DNA of 64,000 nt from Streptomyces canus 299MFChir4.1 (GTDB lineage Bacteria; Actinomycetota; Actinomycetes; Streptomycetales; Streptomycetaceae): the NCBI RefSeq assembly GCF_000383615.1, contig NZ_KB911584.1, positions 284,976 to 348,975 on the forward strand. Reading direction: 5' to 3'. The notes under the pieces were generated by a model. It worked only from the letters and a program-made list of their open reading frames with translations, was not told the DNA's origin and searched no databases. The stretch's first letter is position 1, and the number at the start of each line of letters is the position of its first letter. Of this stretch, positions 25,739-33,617 are shown piece after piece. The position numbers and the translations under genes are program-made.

Positions 25739-27181
25739 TCACGCCTTGCCGAGCCGGACGGTGAAGGTCGTTGCTCCTGGCCTGCTCTCCACCGCCACGA
25801 CTCCCCCGTGCGCCTCCACCACCGCTGCCACGATGGACAGGCCGAGTCCCGCGCCGCCGGTCTCCGCCTTGGTGCTGCGGTCGGCGCGGGTGAAGCGTTC
25901 GAAGACGCCCGACTGGATGTCCTCGGGGATGCCGGGGCCGTCGTCGTGGACCTTCAGCAGTGCCGTGGTGGCCTCGGCCTCCAGTGTCACCGTCACCTTG
26001 GTGCCGGCCGGGGTGTGCAGGCGGGCGTTGGACAGCAGGTTGGCCAGGACCTGGTGGAGGCGGTGTTCGTCGCCCGTCACCGTGACCGGGTCCTCCGGGA
26101 GGTCCAGCTCCCAGCGGTGACCGGAACCCGTGGCCCGCGCGTCCGTGAGAGCGTCGAGGACCAGGCGGGTGAGATCGACGGGCGCGGCCTCCAGGGGACG
26201 GCCCGCGTCCAGGCGGGCCAGCAGGAGCAGGTCGTCGACCATGGCGCCCATGCGGGTCGACTCGGCGGCGATGCGTTCCAGGGCCCGGGTGATCTCCGGC
26301 GGCAGCGGGCCGGGGTGCAGCAGGGCGAGTTCGGCGTGGCCGCGTACCGAGGCGACCGGGGTGCGCAGTTCGTGGCTGGCGTCGGCGGCGAAGCTGCGCA
26401 GCCTCTCCTCGCTGGCGTGGCGCTTGGTGAGGGCGTCCTCGACGTGGCCGAGCATGCGGTTGAAGGCGCCGGCGACGCGGCCCACCTCACTGCGCGGGTC
26501 GGTTTCCGGGGCGCGTGGCGGGAGGGCCACCTCCCCGCTGGCCAGCGGGAGTTCACTGACCCGGGTGGCGGTCGCGGCGACCCTGCTGAGCGGGCGCAAG
26601 GACCAGCGCACCCACAGGGCGCCCGCGATGCCGGCGGCCGTGAGGGCGGCGCCGAAGACGATCCCGGCGACCAGTTCCAGGCGGTGGACGGTGACCTCGA
26701 CGGGCTCCAGGGGCAGCCCGGTGACCAGGACGTCGCCGTCCAGTCCCCGGGTGGCCAGCACCCGGTAGTCGTCCAGGGCGGCGAGGCCGACGCTGTGGCC
26801 CCGGCCGTCGACCGGGACGGCCGCGAGCCGCTTCCGGTCGCCGGCGGTCAGGTCGACCTTCAGGGTGCCGGTGGAGCGGACCACCGCCGCATCGGTGACC
26901 GTGCCGTCCACCAGCCGGGCCCCGAAGGTGCCGGCGGCCTGCCGGCGGGTGTCCCCGTGCTCGTCGCCGTCGTGGTCGTCCTTCTGCGGTTGGCCCTGAT
27001 GTTCCAGGCTGACCGCGAAACGGTTCCCGGCCTCGGTGAGCTGCTCGTCGAGGCGACCGGTGAGGAAGCCCTTCAGCCCGAGGACCGCGGCGACACCGAC
27101 CGCGGCGCAGCTCACCGCCAGCAACACCACCAGGCCGAGGGTGAGCCGGGCCCGCAGTGTGTGCGGCCGCAGGTCCCTCAC
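25739..27181 (-). CDS. Membrane sensor histidine kinase of the flavin locus
   Basis: About 480 residues from GTG at 27181, whose GTGA overlaps the response-regulator stop. Two transmembrane helices, about residues 8-32 (LGLVVLLAVSCAAVGVAAVLGL) and about 170-195, flank an extracytoplasmic sensor domain with an acidic/His patch (KDDHDGDEHGDTRR) that could bind metal. A HAMP domain follows, then the H-box FAADASHELRTPVASVRGH, and an ATPase domain with NLLSNARLHTP, DDGPGIPEDI and GGAGLGLSIV. It would phosphorylate the adjacent regulator. Signal unknown; context suggests a redox or metal cue. Confidence 0.93.
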   Translation of the reverse strand: MRDLRPHTLRARLTLGLVVLLAVSCAAVGVAAVLGLKGFLTGRLDEQLTEAGNRFAVSLEHQGQPQKDDHDGDEHGDTRRQAAGTFGARLVDGTVTDAAVVRSTGTLKVDLTAGDRKRLAAVPVDGRGHSVGLAALDDYRVLATRGLDGDVLVTGLPLEPVEVTVHRLELVAGIVFGAALTAAGIAGALWVRWSLRPLSRVAATATRVSELPLASGEVALPPRAPETDPRSEVGRVAGAFNRMLGHVEDALTKRHASEERLRSFAADASHELRTPVASVRGHAELALLHPGPLPPEITRALERIAAESTRMGAMVDDLLLLARLDAGRPLEAAPVDLTRLVLDALTDARATGSGHRWELDLPEDPVTVTGDEHRLHQVLANLLSNARLHTPAGTKVTVTLEAEATTALLKVHDDGPGIPEDIQSGVFERFTRADRSTKAETGGAGLGLSIVAAVVEAHGGVVAVESRPGATTFTVRLGKA

Positions 27182-27918
27182 GGTGTCACCGGCTTGATGA
27201 CGTACCCCGCCCCGCGCACGGTGTGGATCAGCGGCTCGCGGCCGGCGTCCACCTTCTTGCGCAGGTAGGAGATGTACAGCTCGACGACATGGGCGCGGCC
27301 CCCGAAGTCGTAGGACCACACCCGGTCGAGGATCTGCGCCTTGCTGAGCACCCGGCGCGGGTTGCGCATGAGGAAGCGCAGCAGCTCGAACTCGGTCGGG
27401 GACAGCTCGATGAGCTCGCCGCCGCGGGTGACCTCGCGGGCGTCCTCGTCCATGACCAGGTCGCCGACGGTCAGCCGGGGGCCCTCGTCGAGCTGCCGGG
27501 CCATGCCCGCGCGGCGCAGCAGTCCGCGCAGCCGGGCGACGACCTCCTCCAGGCTGAACGGCTTGGTCACGTAGTCGTCACCGCCCGCCGTGATTCCCTT
27601 GATGCGGTCCTCGACGGCGTCCCGGGCGGTCAGGAAGAGCACGCACACGTCGGCCTTCACGGTGTGCAGAGAGCGGAGCACGGCGAAGCCGTCGGTGTCC
27701 GGGAGCATCACGTCCAGGACGACGGCGTCGGGCAGCAGTTCCCGGGCGGCGGCCACCGCCGAGGCACCGTCGCCGGCCGTGCGGACCTGCCAGCCCTCGT
27801 AGCGCAGGGCGCCGGACAGGACCTCGGCGAGATCGGGGTCGTCGTCGACGACGAGGACGCGCAGCGGGGTGCCGTCGGGGCGGGTGAGGGCGGGGCGGCC
27901 GGAGCGGGTGGTGTTCAT
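27178..27918 (-). CDS. OmpR-family response regulator of the flavin locus
   Basis: 246 residues. The receiver domain (1-125) has the acidic pocket in VVDDDPDLAEVL, the phospho-acceptor Asp in VVLDVMLPDTDGFAVL and the conserved Lys in GGDDYVTKPFSLEEVV. The C-terminal winged helix (about 145-245) has LSPTEFELLRFLMRNPRRVLSKAQILDRVWSYDF and GAGYVIKP. It is the first gene of the regulator-kinase pair and is divergent from the electron-transfer genes. The shared 150-bp promoter region carries a CTCTGAGT direct repeat at 11-nt spacing, a plausible binding site. Confidence 0.94.
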   Translation of the reverse strand: MNTTRSGRPALTRPDGTPLRVLVVDDDPDLAEVLSGALRYEGWQVRTAGDGASAVAAARELLPDAVVLDVMLPDTDGFAVLRSLHTVKADVCVLFLTARDAVEDRIKGITAGGDDYVTKPFSLEEVVARLRGLLRRAGMARQLDEGPRLTVGDLVMDEDAREVTRGGELIELSPTEFELLRFLMRNPRRVLSKAQILDRVWSYDFGGRAHVVELYISYLRKKVDAGREPLIHTVRGAGYVIKPVTP

Positions 27919-27966
27919 CGCTCTTCCAGGATCGCCCCTCGTCGGGGCCGCGGCCCTCCCGGCAGG

Positions 27967-27985
27967 CTCTGAGTTTCCTCTGAGT
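27967..27985. promoter_or_regulatory. Direct repeat, candidate response-regulator site
   Basis: CTCTGAGT at 27967-27974 and again at 27978-27985, one helical turn apart (11 nt). The phasing is typical of OmpR-family dimer sites. Related TCAGAGG/CCTGAGA sequences follow at about 28005-28020. The site lies between the regulator gene and the divergent redox operon. Confidence 0.55.
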
Positions 27986-28068
27986 CCGCTCAGCGGGGGC
28001 CGGTTCAGAGGGTCCTGAGAAGTTCACCTCGCACAGTGGTGTCCCGGACAGGCGAAAGGACACCGTCT

Positions 28069-29421
28069 ATGACCACCGTGTACGAGCGGCGGGCCGCACC
28101 GGCCGTGGCGCCGCCCGGGCGACGCTCCGCCGCGGGTGCCGTGCTGGCCCTGCTGTGGGTGGGGGCCGCGGCCGTGATCGGGCTCTGGTGGGCGGACACC
28201 GGTGCGGTGGCCGGTACGGCGGCCTGGCTGACCGGGGCCGGGCGGATCGCCGGACTGCTGTGCGGGTACGCCTGTGCGGTGCTGGTGGGCCTGATGGCAC
28301 GGGTCCCGCTGCTGGAGAAGCGCGTCGGCTCGGACCGGGTGGCGCGCTGGCACGCGATGGCCGGCCGCTACACCGTCTCCCTGCTGCTCGCGCACATCGC
28401 GCTGATCCTCGCCGGGTACGCCGCCCAGGACGGCGTCTCGCTGTGGCACGAGACCGTCACGGTGGTCCTCGACTATCCGGAGATGCTCAAGGCGAGCGCC
28501 GGCACGGTGATCCTCCTCGCGGTCGGCGTCACCTCCGCGCGCGCGGTGCGCCGCCGCACCGGCCACGAGTTCTGGTACTACGTCCATCTCCTCACGTACG
28601 CGGCCGTGTTCCTCGCCTTCGGCCACCAACTGGCCCTCGGCAACGACTTGAGCGGGAACGCGGTGGCCACGGCCGCCTGGTACGCGCTCTACCTGGGCGT
28701 GGCCGCCCTGGTGCTGTGGTTCCGGGTCCTCGCTCCGGTGCGGCTGAACCTGCGGCACCGGCTGCGGGTGGAGTCGGTGCGCCAGGAGGCGCCGGGCGTG
28801 TGGTCCGTCGTCGTGCATGGGCGGGAGCTGGACCGACTGGGCGCGCAGGCCGGGCAGTTCTTCCGCTGGCGGTTCCTCGCCGACGGTCTGCGGTGGACGT
28901 CGACGCCGTACTCCCTGTCGGCGCCGCCCCGCCCCGACCGCATGCGGATCACCGTCAAGGCGCTCGGCGACCACAGCACCGCCGTGGCGTTGCTGCGGCC
29001 GGGCACACGGGTGTGGGCGGAAGGGCCGTACGGCTCGCTCACCGGGGACCGGCGGACCTCCTCCAAGGCGCTGCTGATCGGGGGCGGGGTCGGGATCACC
29101 CCGCTGCGGGCCCTGTTCGAGACGCTGCCGGGCGAGGTCACCCTGCTGTACCGGGCGCGCACGGTCGAAGACCTGGCGCTGGGCGGGGAGTTGGAGGCCG
29201 TCGCGCGGTGGCGCGGGGCACAGGTGCACTACCTGCTCAACGGTCCCCAGGGGCAACGGCCGCGGATCACCGCGGAGTCGCTGCGGGCCGCCGTACCCGA
29301 CCTGGCCGGGCACGACGTCTATCTGTGCGGCCCGGAAGGCTTCGCCCGGGAACTGTACGAGGAGCTGCGCGCCGCCGGGGTGCCGGACCGCCGTATCCAC
29401 CACGAATCCTTCGAGCTGTAA
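28069..29421 (+). CDS. Ferric-reductase-like transmembrane flavohaem protein, copy 1
   Basis: 450 residues. The N-terminal half (about 25-215) has six hydrophobic helices with likely haem-ligand histidines in ARWHAMAGRYTVSLLLAHI and HEFWYYVHLLTYAAVFLAFGHQ. The C-terminal half is a cytoplasmic FNR-type reductase: FAD motif STPYSLSAPP, NAD(P) motif IGGGVGITPLRALFE, CGPEGFARELYEEL and the end HHESFEL. It would take electrons from NAD(P)H through FAD and haem to the outer face. ATG has AAGGA upstream. It is followed 37 nt later by an exported FMN-binding protein, its probable acceptor. Close paralogue of the gene at 29965. Confidence 0.9.
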   Translation: MTTVYERRAAPAVAPPGRRSAAGAVLALLWVGAAAVIGLWWADTGAVAGTAAWLTGAGRIAGLLCGYACAVLVGLMARVPLLEKRVGSDRVARWHAMAGRYTVSLLLAHIALILAGYAAQDGVSLWHETVTVVLDYPEMLKASAGTVILLAVGVTSARAVRRRTGHEFWYYVHLLTYAAVFLAFGHQLALGNDLSGNAVATAAWYALYLGVAALVLWFRVLAPVRLNLRHRLRVESVRQEAPGVWSVVVHGRELDRLGAQAGQFFRWRFLADGLRWTSTPYSLSAPPRPDRMRITVKALGDHSTAVALLRPGTRVWAEGPYGSLTGDRRTSSKALLIGGGVGITPLRALFETLPGEVTLLYRARTVEDLALGGELEAVARWRGAQVHYLLNGPQGQRPRITAESLRAAVPDLAGHDVYLCGPEGFARELYEELRAAGVPDRRIHHESFEL

Positions 29422-29458
29422 GAGCCGTGAAAGCTGTGAGAACTGTGAGGCCACACCC

Positions 29459-29887
29459 GTGCACGCGCTGAGGAAGAACCACCCGCTGCGCCGGATCGTC
29501 CTGGCGAGCGCCGCCACCGTCTCCGGCATGGTCCTGCTGCTGTCGCTGAAGCCGCACACCACCCCGGCCGTCGCCGTCACCGCCCGGTCGACCGCCCCCG
29601 CCGTCCAGGGAACCCAGACTGTCACCGGCGACACGATCCAGACCCGCTGGGGCCCGGTCCAGGTCCGCGTCACCGTCAAGGACGGCAAGCTCACCGAGGT
29701 CACGGCGGTCACCTACCCGACGGACAACCCGCGGGACCAGGAGATCAACAGCTATGCGCTCCCCCGCTTGCGCAGCGAGGCCCTCCAGGCCCAGAGCGCG
29801 GACATCGACACGGTCTCGGGAGCCACTTACACGAGCGATGGTTACCGCCAGTCACTCCAGTCCGCACTGGACTCCGCGGACAGCTGA
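29459..29887 (+). CDS. Exported FMN-binding domain protein, single domain
   Basis: 142 residues. A basic start and one hydrophobic segment (RRIVLASAATVSGMVLLLSL) export or anchor it. A Thr/Ala/Pro linker leads to one FMN_bind domain (about 55-140), with IQTRWGPVQVRVTVKDGKLTEV and the flavin-attachment motif SGATYTS in VDTVSGATYTSDGY (reading IDTVSGATYT). In this family ApbE attaches FMN through a phosphoester to the motif threonine. It probably accepts electrons from the preceding membrane reductase. GTG start with GAGG 8 nt upstream. Confidence 0.88.
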   Translation: MHALRKNHPLRRIVLASAATVSGMVLLLSLKPHTTPAVAVTARSTAPAVQGTQTVTGDTIQTRWGPVQVRVTVKDGKLTEVTAVTYPTDNPRDQEINSYALPRLRSEALQAQSADIDTVSGATYTSDGYRQSLQSALDSADS

Positions 29888-29964
29888 ACACACCGGCGTC
29901 ACCGCACGTATCTGAGGACCAAGGGACCACGCCCACCCCCCTTGCCCCCGTCCCCGGAGGAAAC

Positions 29965-31347
29965 GTGACCACGACGCTCGCAGGCGGCCGCGCCGCCCGC
30001 CGCCAGACGATGCGCCGCATCCGCCCACGCCGTTCCCCGGCCACCGTCCTGCTGCTCGCCGTATGGGCGGGCGCGGCCGGTGTGCTGTGGCTGTGGTGGC
30101 ACAACACACCGTCAGTGGCCGACGACAACAGCAAGATCCTCAACGCGGGCCGGATCACCGGTCTGCTGGCCGGCTATCTGATGGCGCTCGTGGTGCTGCA
30201 GATGGCCCGGGTGCCCGCGCTGGAACGCCGGGTGGGCTCCGACCGGGTCGCCCGCTGGCACGCGATGACCGGCCGCTACACCCTCTGCCTGGTCGTCGCC
30301 CACGTCTTCCTGATCATGTGGGGCTACGCCCTCCAGGCCGGCAAGGGGCTCGGCGACATCGTCCAGCAGACGATGGACTCCATCAACCAGCTCCCTGACA
30401 TGGGCAAGGCGGCCATCGGCACCGGGCTGCTGTTCGTGATCGGGCTGATGTCCATCGGCGGGGTGCGCCGCAGGATCCCGTACGACACCTGGTACCACGT
30501 GCACGTGCTGACGTACGCGGCGGTCTTCCTGACGTTCTGGCACCAGCTGACCACCGGCAACGACTTCGCGGTCGAGCCGGTCGCCAAGACCGTCTGGTAC
30601 GGGCTGTACGGCTCGGTCACCGCGCTGGTGCTCTGGTACCGGATCCTCACCCCGATCCGGCTGAACCTGCGCCACCGGATGTACGTCGAGGCGGTCGTCG
30701 AGGAGACGCCGGGTGTGGTGTCGGTGCTGATCGGCGGGCGCAAGCTGCACCGGATGGGCGCGGAGGCGGGCCAGTTCTTCCGCTGGCGGTTCCTCGCGCC
30801 GGGCATGCGGTTCAGCTCCCACCCGTACTCGCTGTCCGCCGCGCCCCGACCGGGCATGCTGCGGATCACGGTGAAGGCGATCGGCGACCACAGCGAGCGG
30901 CTGCGCGAGCTGGAGCCCGGCACCAAGGTGTGGGCCGAGGGACCGTACGGCGCCCTGACCGCCCAGCGCCGCAGCCGCGGCAAGGTGCTGCTGGTGGCCG
31001 GCGGTGTCGGCATCACGCCGATGCGCGCCCTGTTCGAGACGCTGCCGGGCGCGGCCGGTGACATCACCCTCCTGTACCGGGCCAACACCACCCAGGACCT
31101 GGCCCTGTGGGACGAGCTCGCCGCCATCGCCGAAGAGCGCGGCGCCCGCCTGATGTACGCGGTGAACAGTCCGGACGGGGAGCGCCCGGACATCTCCGCC
31201 GAGTCCCTCCAGCGCAAGCTCCCCGACATCGACAAGCACGACGTGTTCATGTGCGGGCCGAACGGTTTCGCGCAGTCCGTGTACGAAGCACTGCGCGGCG
31301 CGGGTGTGCCCGCCCGCCGCATCCATCACGAGTCGTTCGAGATGTGA
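29965..31347 (+). CDS. Ferric-reductase-like transmembrane flavohaem protein, copy 2
   Basis: 460 residues, GTG start with a perfect GGAGG 4 nt upstream. Same architecture as the gene at 28069: membrane haem domain (ARWHAMTGRYTLCLVVAHVFLI, YDTWYHVHVLTYAAVFLTFWHQ), FAD motif SHPYSLSAAPRPGMLRITVKAIGDHS, NAD(P) motif VAGGVGITPMRALFE and the C-terminal HHESFEM. Long stretches match copy 1 closely (KRVGSDRVARWHAM against RRVGSDRVARWHAM), so the two arose by duplication of a reductase plus FMN-protein unit. It may differ from copy 1 in partner or potential. Confidence 0.9.
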   Translation: MTTTLAGGRAARRQTMRRIRPRRSPATVLLLAVWAGAAGVLWLWWHNTPSVADDNSKILNAGRITGLLAGYLMALVVLQMARVPALERRVGSDRVARWHAMTGRYTLCLVVAHVFLIMWGYALQAGKGLGDIVQQTMDSINQLPDMGKAAIGTGLLFVIGLMSIGGVRRRIPYDTWYHVHVLTYAAVFLTFWHQLTTGNDFAVEPVAKTVWYGLYGSVTALVLWYRILTPIRLNLRHRMYVEAVVEETPGVVSVLIGGRKLHRMGAEAGQFFRWRFLAPGMRFSSHPYSLSAAPRPGMLRITVKAIGDHSERLRELEPGTKVWAEGPYGALTAQRRSRGKVLLVAGGVGITPMRALFETLPGAAGDITLLYRANTTQDLALWDELAAIAEERGARLMYAVNSPDGERPDISAESLQRKLPDIDKHDVFMCGPNGFAQSVYEALRGAGVPARRIHHESFEM

Positions 31348-31375
31348 CGACGGGAATTCAGGAGCTGTTGAACCG

Positions 31376-32164
31376 ATGAGGAAGTCTCACCCCGTCCGTC
31401 GAGTCGTGCTCGCGACCGCCGCCACCGTCTCCGGTGTCGTGCTGATGCTGTCGCTGAAGCCGTCCTCGGACCCGGCGTCCGCCCAGGCGGGCGGAACGAT
31501 CCCGCAGCAGACCGCGGCGGCGCAGGAGTCGGCCCAGGGCGGCACCGGAGCGGCCGCCGGTGGCGCGGTCACCGGGGACGTGGTCCAGACCCAGTACGGT
31601 CCCGTCCAGGTCCGTATCACCGTCAGCGGCAGCAAGATCACCAAGGCGGAGGCGGTCCAGGCGCCCAAGGGCGGCGAGAGCGACCAGAAGACGGCCCTCT
31701 CCGTCCCGAAGCTCAACGAGGCCGTGGTCGCCAAGCAGAGCCCGCAGATCGACACGGTCTCCGGGGCGACCTACACGAGCGAGGGCTACAAGAAGTCGCT
31801 CCAGTCGGCGATCGACAAGGCGAACGCTGCCGCCCCGGCCCAGCCGTCGGCTCAGCCCTCAAAGCCGTCCGGCGGGAGCGCCGGGACGGCCGCGAAGACG
31901 GTCACCGGTACGGTCTCCCAGACCCAGTACGGTCCGGTCCAGGTCCGGATCACGGTCAGCGGCGGCAAGGTCACCAAGGCCGAGGCCGTGCAGGCCCCGA
32001 AGGGCGGGACCAGCGACCAGAAGACGGCGCTGTCCATCCCGAAGCTCAACCAGGAGGCCGTGGCGGCCGGCAGCGCGGACATCGACTCGGTGTCCGGTGC
32101 CACCTACACCAGCGAGGGCTACAAGAAATCGCTGCAGTCCGCGCTGGACCAGGCCGGTGGCTGA
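31376..32164 (+). CDS. Exported FMN-binding protein, two tandem FMN domains
   Basis: 262 residues. N-terminal anchor/signal RRVVLATAATVSGVVLMLSL, much like the single-domain protein at 29459. Two FMN_bind domains follow (about 62-145 and 178-262), each opening QTQYGPVQVRITVSG and each ending with the attachment motif SGATYTSEGYKKSLQSA. An Ala/Pro/Ser/Gln linker joins them. Two covalent flavins per chain are therefore predicted, allowing electron hopping away from the membrane. The domains are close in DNA as well as protein. It is followed directly by apbE, whose start overlaps its end. Confidence 0.9.
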   Translation: MRKSHPVRRVVLATAATVSGVVLMLSLKPSSDPASAQAGGTIPQQTAAAQESAQGGTGAAAGGAVTGDVVQTQYGPVQVRITVSGSKITKAEAVQAPKGGESDQKTALSVPKLNEAVVAKQSPQIDTVSGATYTSEGYKKSLQSAIDKANAAAPAQPSAQPSKPSGGSAGTAAKTVTGTVSQTQYGPVQVRITVSGGKVTKAEAVQAPKGGTSDQKTALSIPKLNQEAVAAGSADIDSVSGATYTSEGYKKSLQSALDQAGG

Positions 32165-32957
32165 CACGGTGGCCGAGCCGGCACAAGCTCCCGCCGCGGT
32201 GCGTCACGCGGAGGAGGTCATGGGGACGGTCTTCTCCTTCGACGTCCGCGGCGGGGAACCCCTTGCCGTGCAGGCGGCACTGCGGGAGGCGGTGGCGGGG
32301 CTGCACCGCGTGAACGAGGTGTTCAGCACCTACCGCGACGACAGCCAGGTCTCCCGCCTGGCCCGCGGTGAGCTGACGGTCGACGACTGCGATCGCGAGG
32401 TCGCCGAGGTCCTCGAACTCGGCGCCGAGGCCGAGCGGTTGAGCGACGGCTGGTTCAGCATGCGCTACGAGGGCCGCCTCGATCCGACGGGCATCGTCAA
32501 GGGCTGGGCGGTGGAACGCGCGGCCCGTCGCGTGGCCGAGTCGGGCGCGACCGGCGTCAGCGTCAACGGCGGCGGAGACGTACAGCTGTTGGGCGTACCG
32601 GGCCCCGAACGCCCCTGGCGGGTGGGCGTCTCGGACCCGCTCCGCCCGGGCGGTCTTGCTGCCGTGGTCTCGGCGGCGGGCGCGACGGAACTGGCGGTGG
32701 CGACATCCGGCACGGCCGAGAGAGGCGCCCACATAGTCGACCCCCGCACGGGCCGCTCGGCGGTCACTGACCTGCTGGCGGTGACGGTGGTGGCCCCGAC
32801 CATCACCTGGGCGGACTGCTGGGCGACGGCGGCCTTCGCGATGGGGTCACGGGAGGGTCTGGCCTGGCTGGAGGCGCTGCCGGACACGGAGGCCCTACTG
32901 ATCACGGCGGGCGACGAGGTGCTGATCACGGGGGGCTTGGCGGCTCGACTCGGGTGA
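32157..32957 (+). CDS. FAD:protein FMN transferase ApbE
   Basis: About 266 residues. The family motifs are clear: EEVMGTVFSFDV at the N-terminus, GRLDPTGIVKGWAVERA, VNGGGDVQLLG, ATSGTAERGAHIVDPRTGR (metal and FAD site) and TVVAPTITWADCWATAAFAMG. It splits FAD and transfers FMN onto a threonine in SGAT-type motifs, here most likely of the two FMN-binding proteins upstream. No signal peptide is evident at either start (GTG 32157 or GTG 32169), which raises the question of where flavinylation occurs. The chosen start overlaps the upstream gene by 8 nt. Confidence 0.92.
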   Translation: MADTVAEPAQAPAAVRHAEEVMGTVFSFDVRGGEPLAVQAALREAVAGLHRVNEVFSTYRDDSQVSRLARGELTVDDCDREVAEVLELGAEAERLSDGWFSMRYEGRLDPTGIVKGWAVERAARRVAESGATGVSVNGGGDVQLLGVPGPERPWRVGVSDPLRPGGLAAVVSAAGATELAVATSGTAERGAHIVDPRTGRSAVTDLLAVTVVAPTITWADCWATAAFAMGSREGLAWLEALPDTEALLITAGDEVLITGGLAARLG

Positions 32958-32970
32958 GTTTTGTGCCTTT

Positions 32971-33025
32971 AGGGGCGCGGGGCTGTGTCGATACGCGGCT
33001 CCGCCGCGTGGGCGCGACAAGCCCC
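32971..33025. repeat. Dispersed gene-end element with extended hairpin
   Basis: Starts AGGGGCGCGGGG like the other copies, then diverges to a long foldback: GGGGC (32979-32983) with GCCCC (33021-33025), TGTCG with CGACA, and ACGCGG with CCGCGT inside. It lies between apbE and the convergent argR and can serve as a two-way terminator. Confidence 0.65.
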
Positions 33026-33052
33026 CACTCACCCGCGCCCGACGAACAACCG

Positions 33053-33598
33053 TCAGTGCCCGTTCTGAGCCAACCGCAACAAGTGCTCGGCGAGCGCCTG
33101 ACCCCCCGTAGGGTTCCGGCTGATCAACATCAACGTGTCATCACCGGCGATCGTCCCGAGAATGTCATGCAGCTCGGCCTGATCAATCGCCGAGGCAAGG
33201 AACTGCGCAGCCCCCGGAGGGGTCCGCAGGACCACAAGATTCGCCGAAGCCTCCGCGGAGATGAGCAGCTCCTGCGACAGCCGCCGCATCCGCTCCTCCT
33301 TCGCCGACTCCCCCAGCGGAGCACGGGGGGTCCGGAAACCCCCTTCACTCGGCACCGCGTAGATGAGATCGCCGTCGGTGTTGCGGATCTTGACCGCGTT
33401 CAGCTCGTCGAGGTCCCGGGAGAGCGTCGCCTGGGTGACGCTCAGCCCGTCGTCGGACAGCAGCTTGGCCAACTGGCTCTGCGACCGCACCGGTTGCCGG
33501 TTGAGGATGTCCACGATCCGCCGGTGGCGCGCGGTACGCGTCTGCGGCACCGCGGGCCCCGCGACCCCGTTGTGCTCGTGCTCCTGCGCATGGCTCAT
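33053..33598 (-). CDS. Arginine repressor ArgR
   Basis: 181 residues. The N-terminal winged helix (about 22-90) contains [48 protein letters not shown], with the [11 protein letters not shown] recognition helix typical of ArgR. The C-terminal domain (about 110-180) has [21 protein letters not shown] and [17 protein letters not shown], which bind arginine and drive hexamer formation. It represses arg genes at ARG boxes when arginine is abundant. Last gene of the argCJBDR operon, 19 nt after argD. Confidence 0.96.
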   Translation of the reverse strand: MSHAQEHEHNGVAGPAVPQTRTARHRRIVDILNRQPVRSQSQLAKLLSDDGLSVTQATLSRDLDELNAVKIRNTDGDLIYAVPSEGGFRTPRAPLGESAKEERMRRLSQELLISAEASANLVVLRTPPGAAQFLASAIDQAELHDILGTIAGDDTLMLISRNPTGGQALAEHLLRLAQNGH

Positions 33599-33617
33599 CG
33601 TCGTCTCATTCCCCGGA

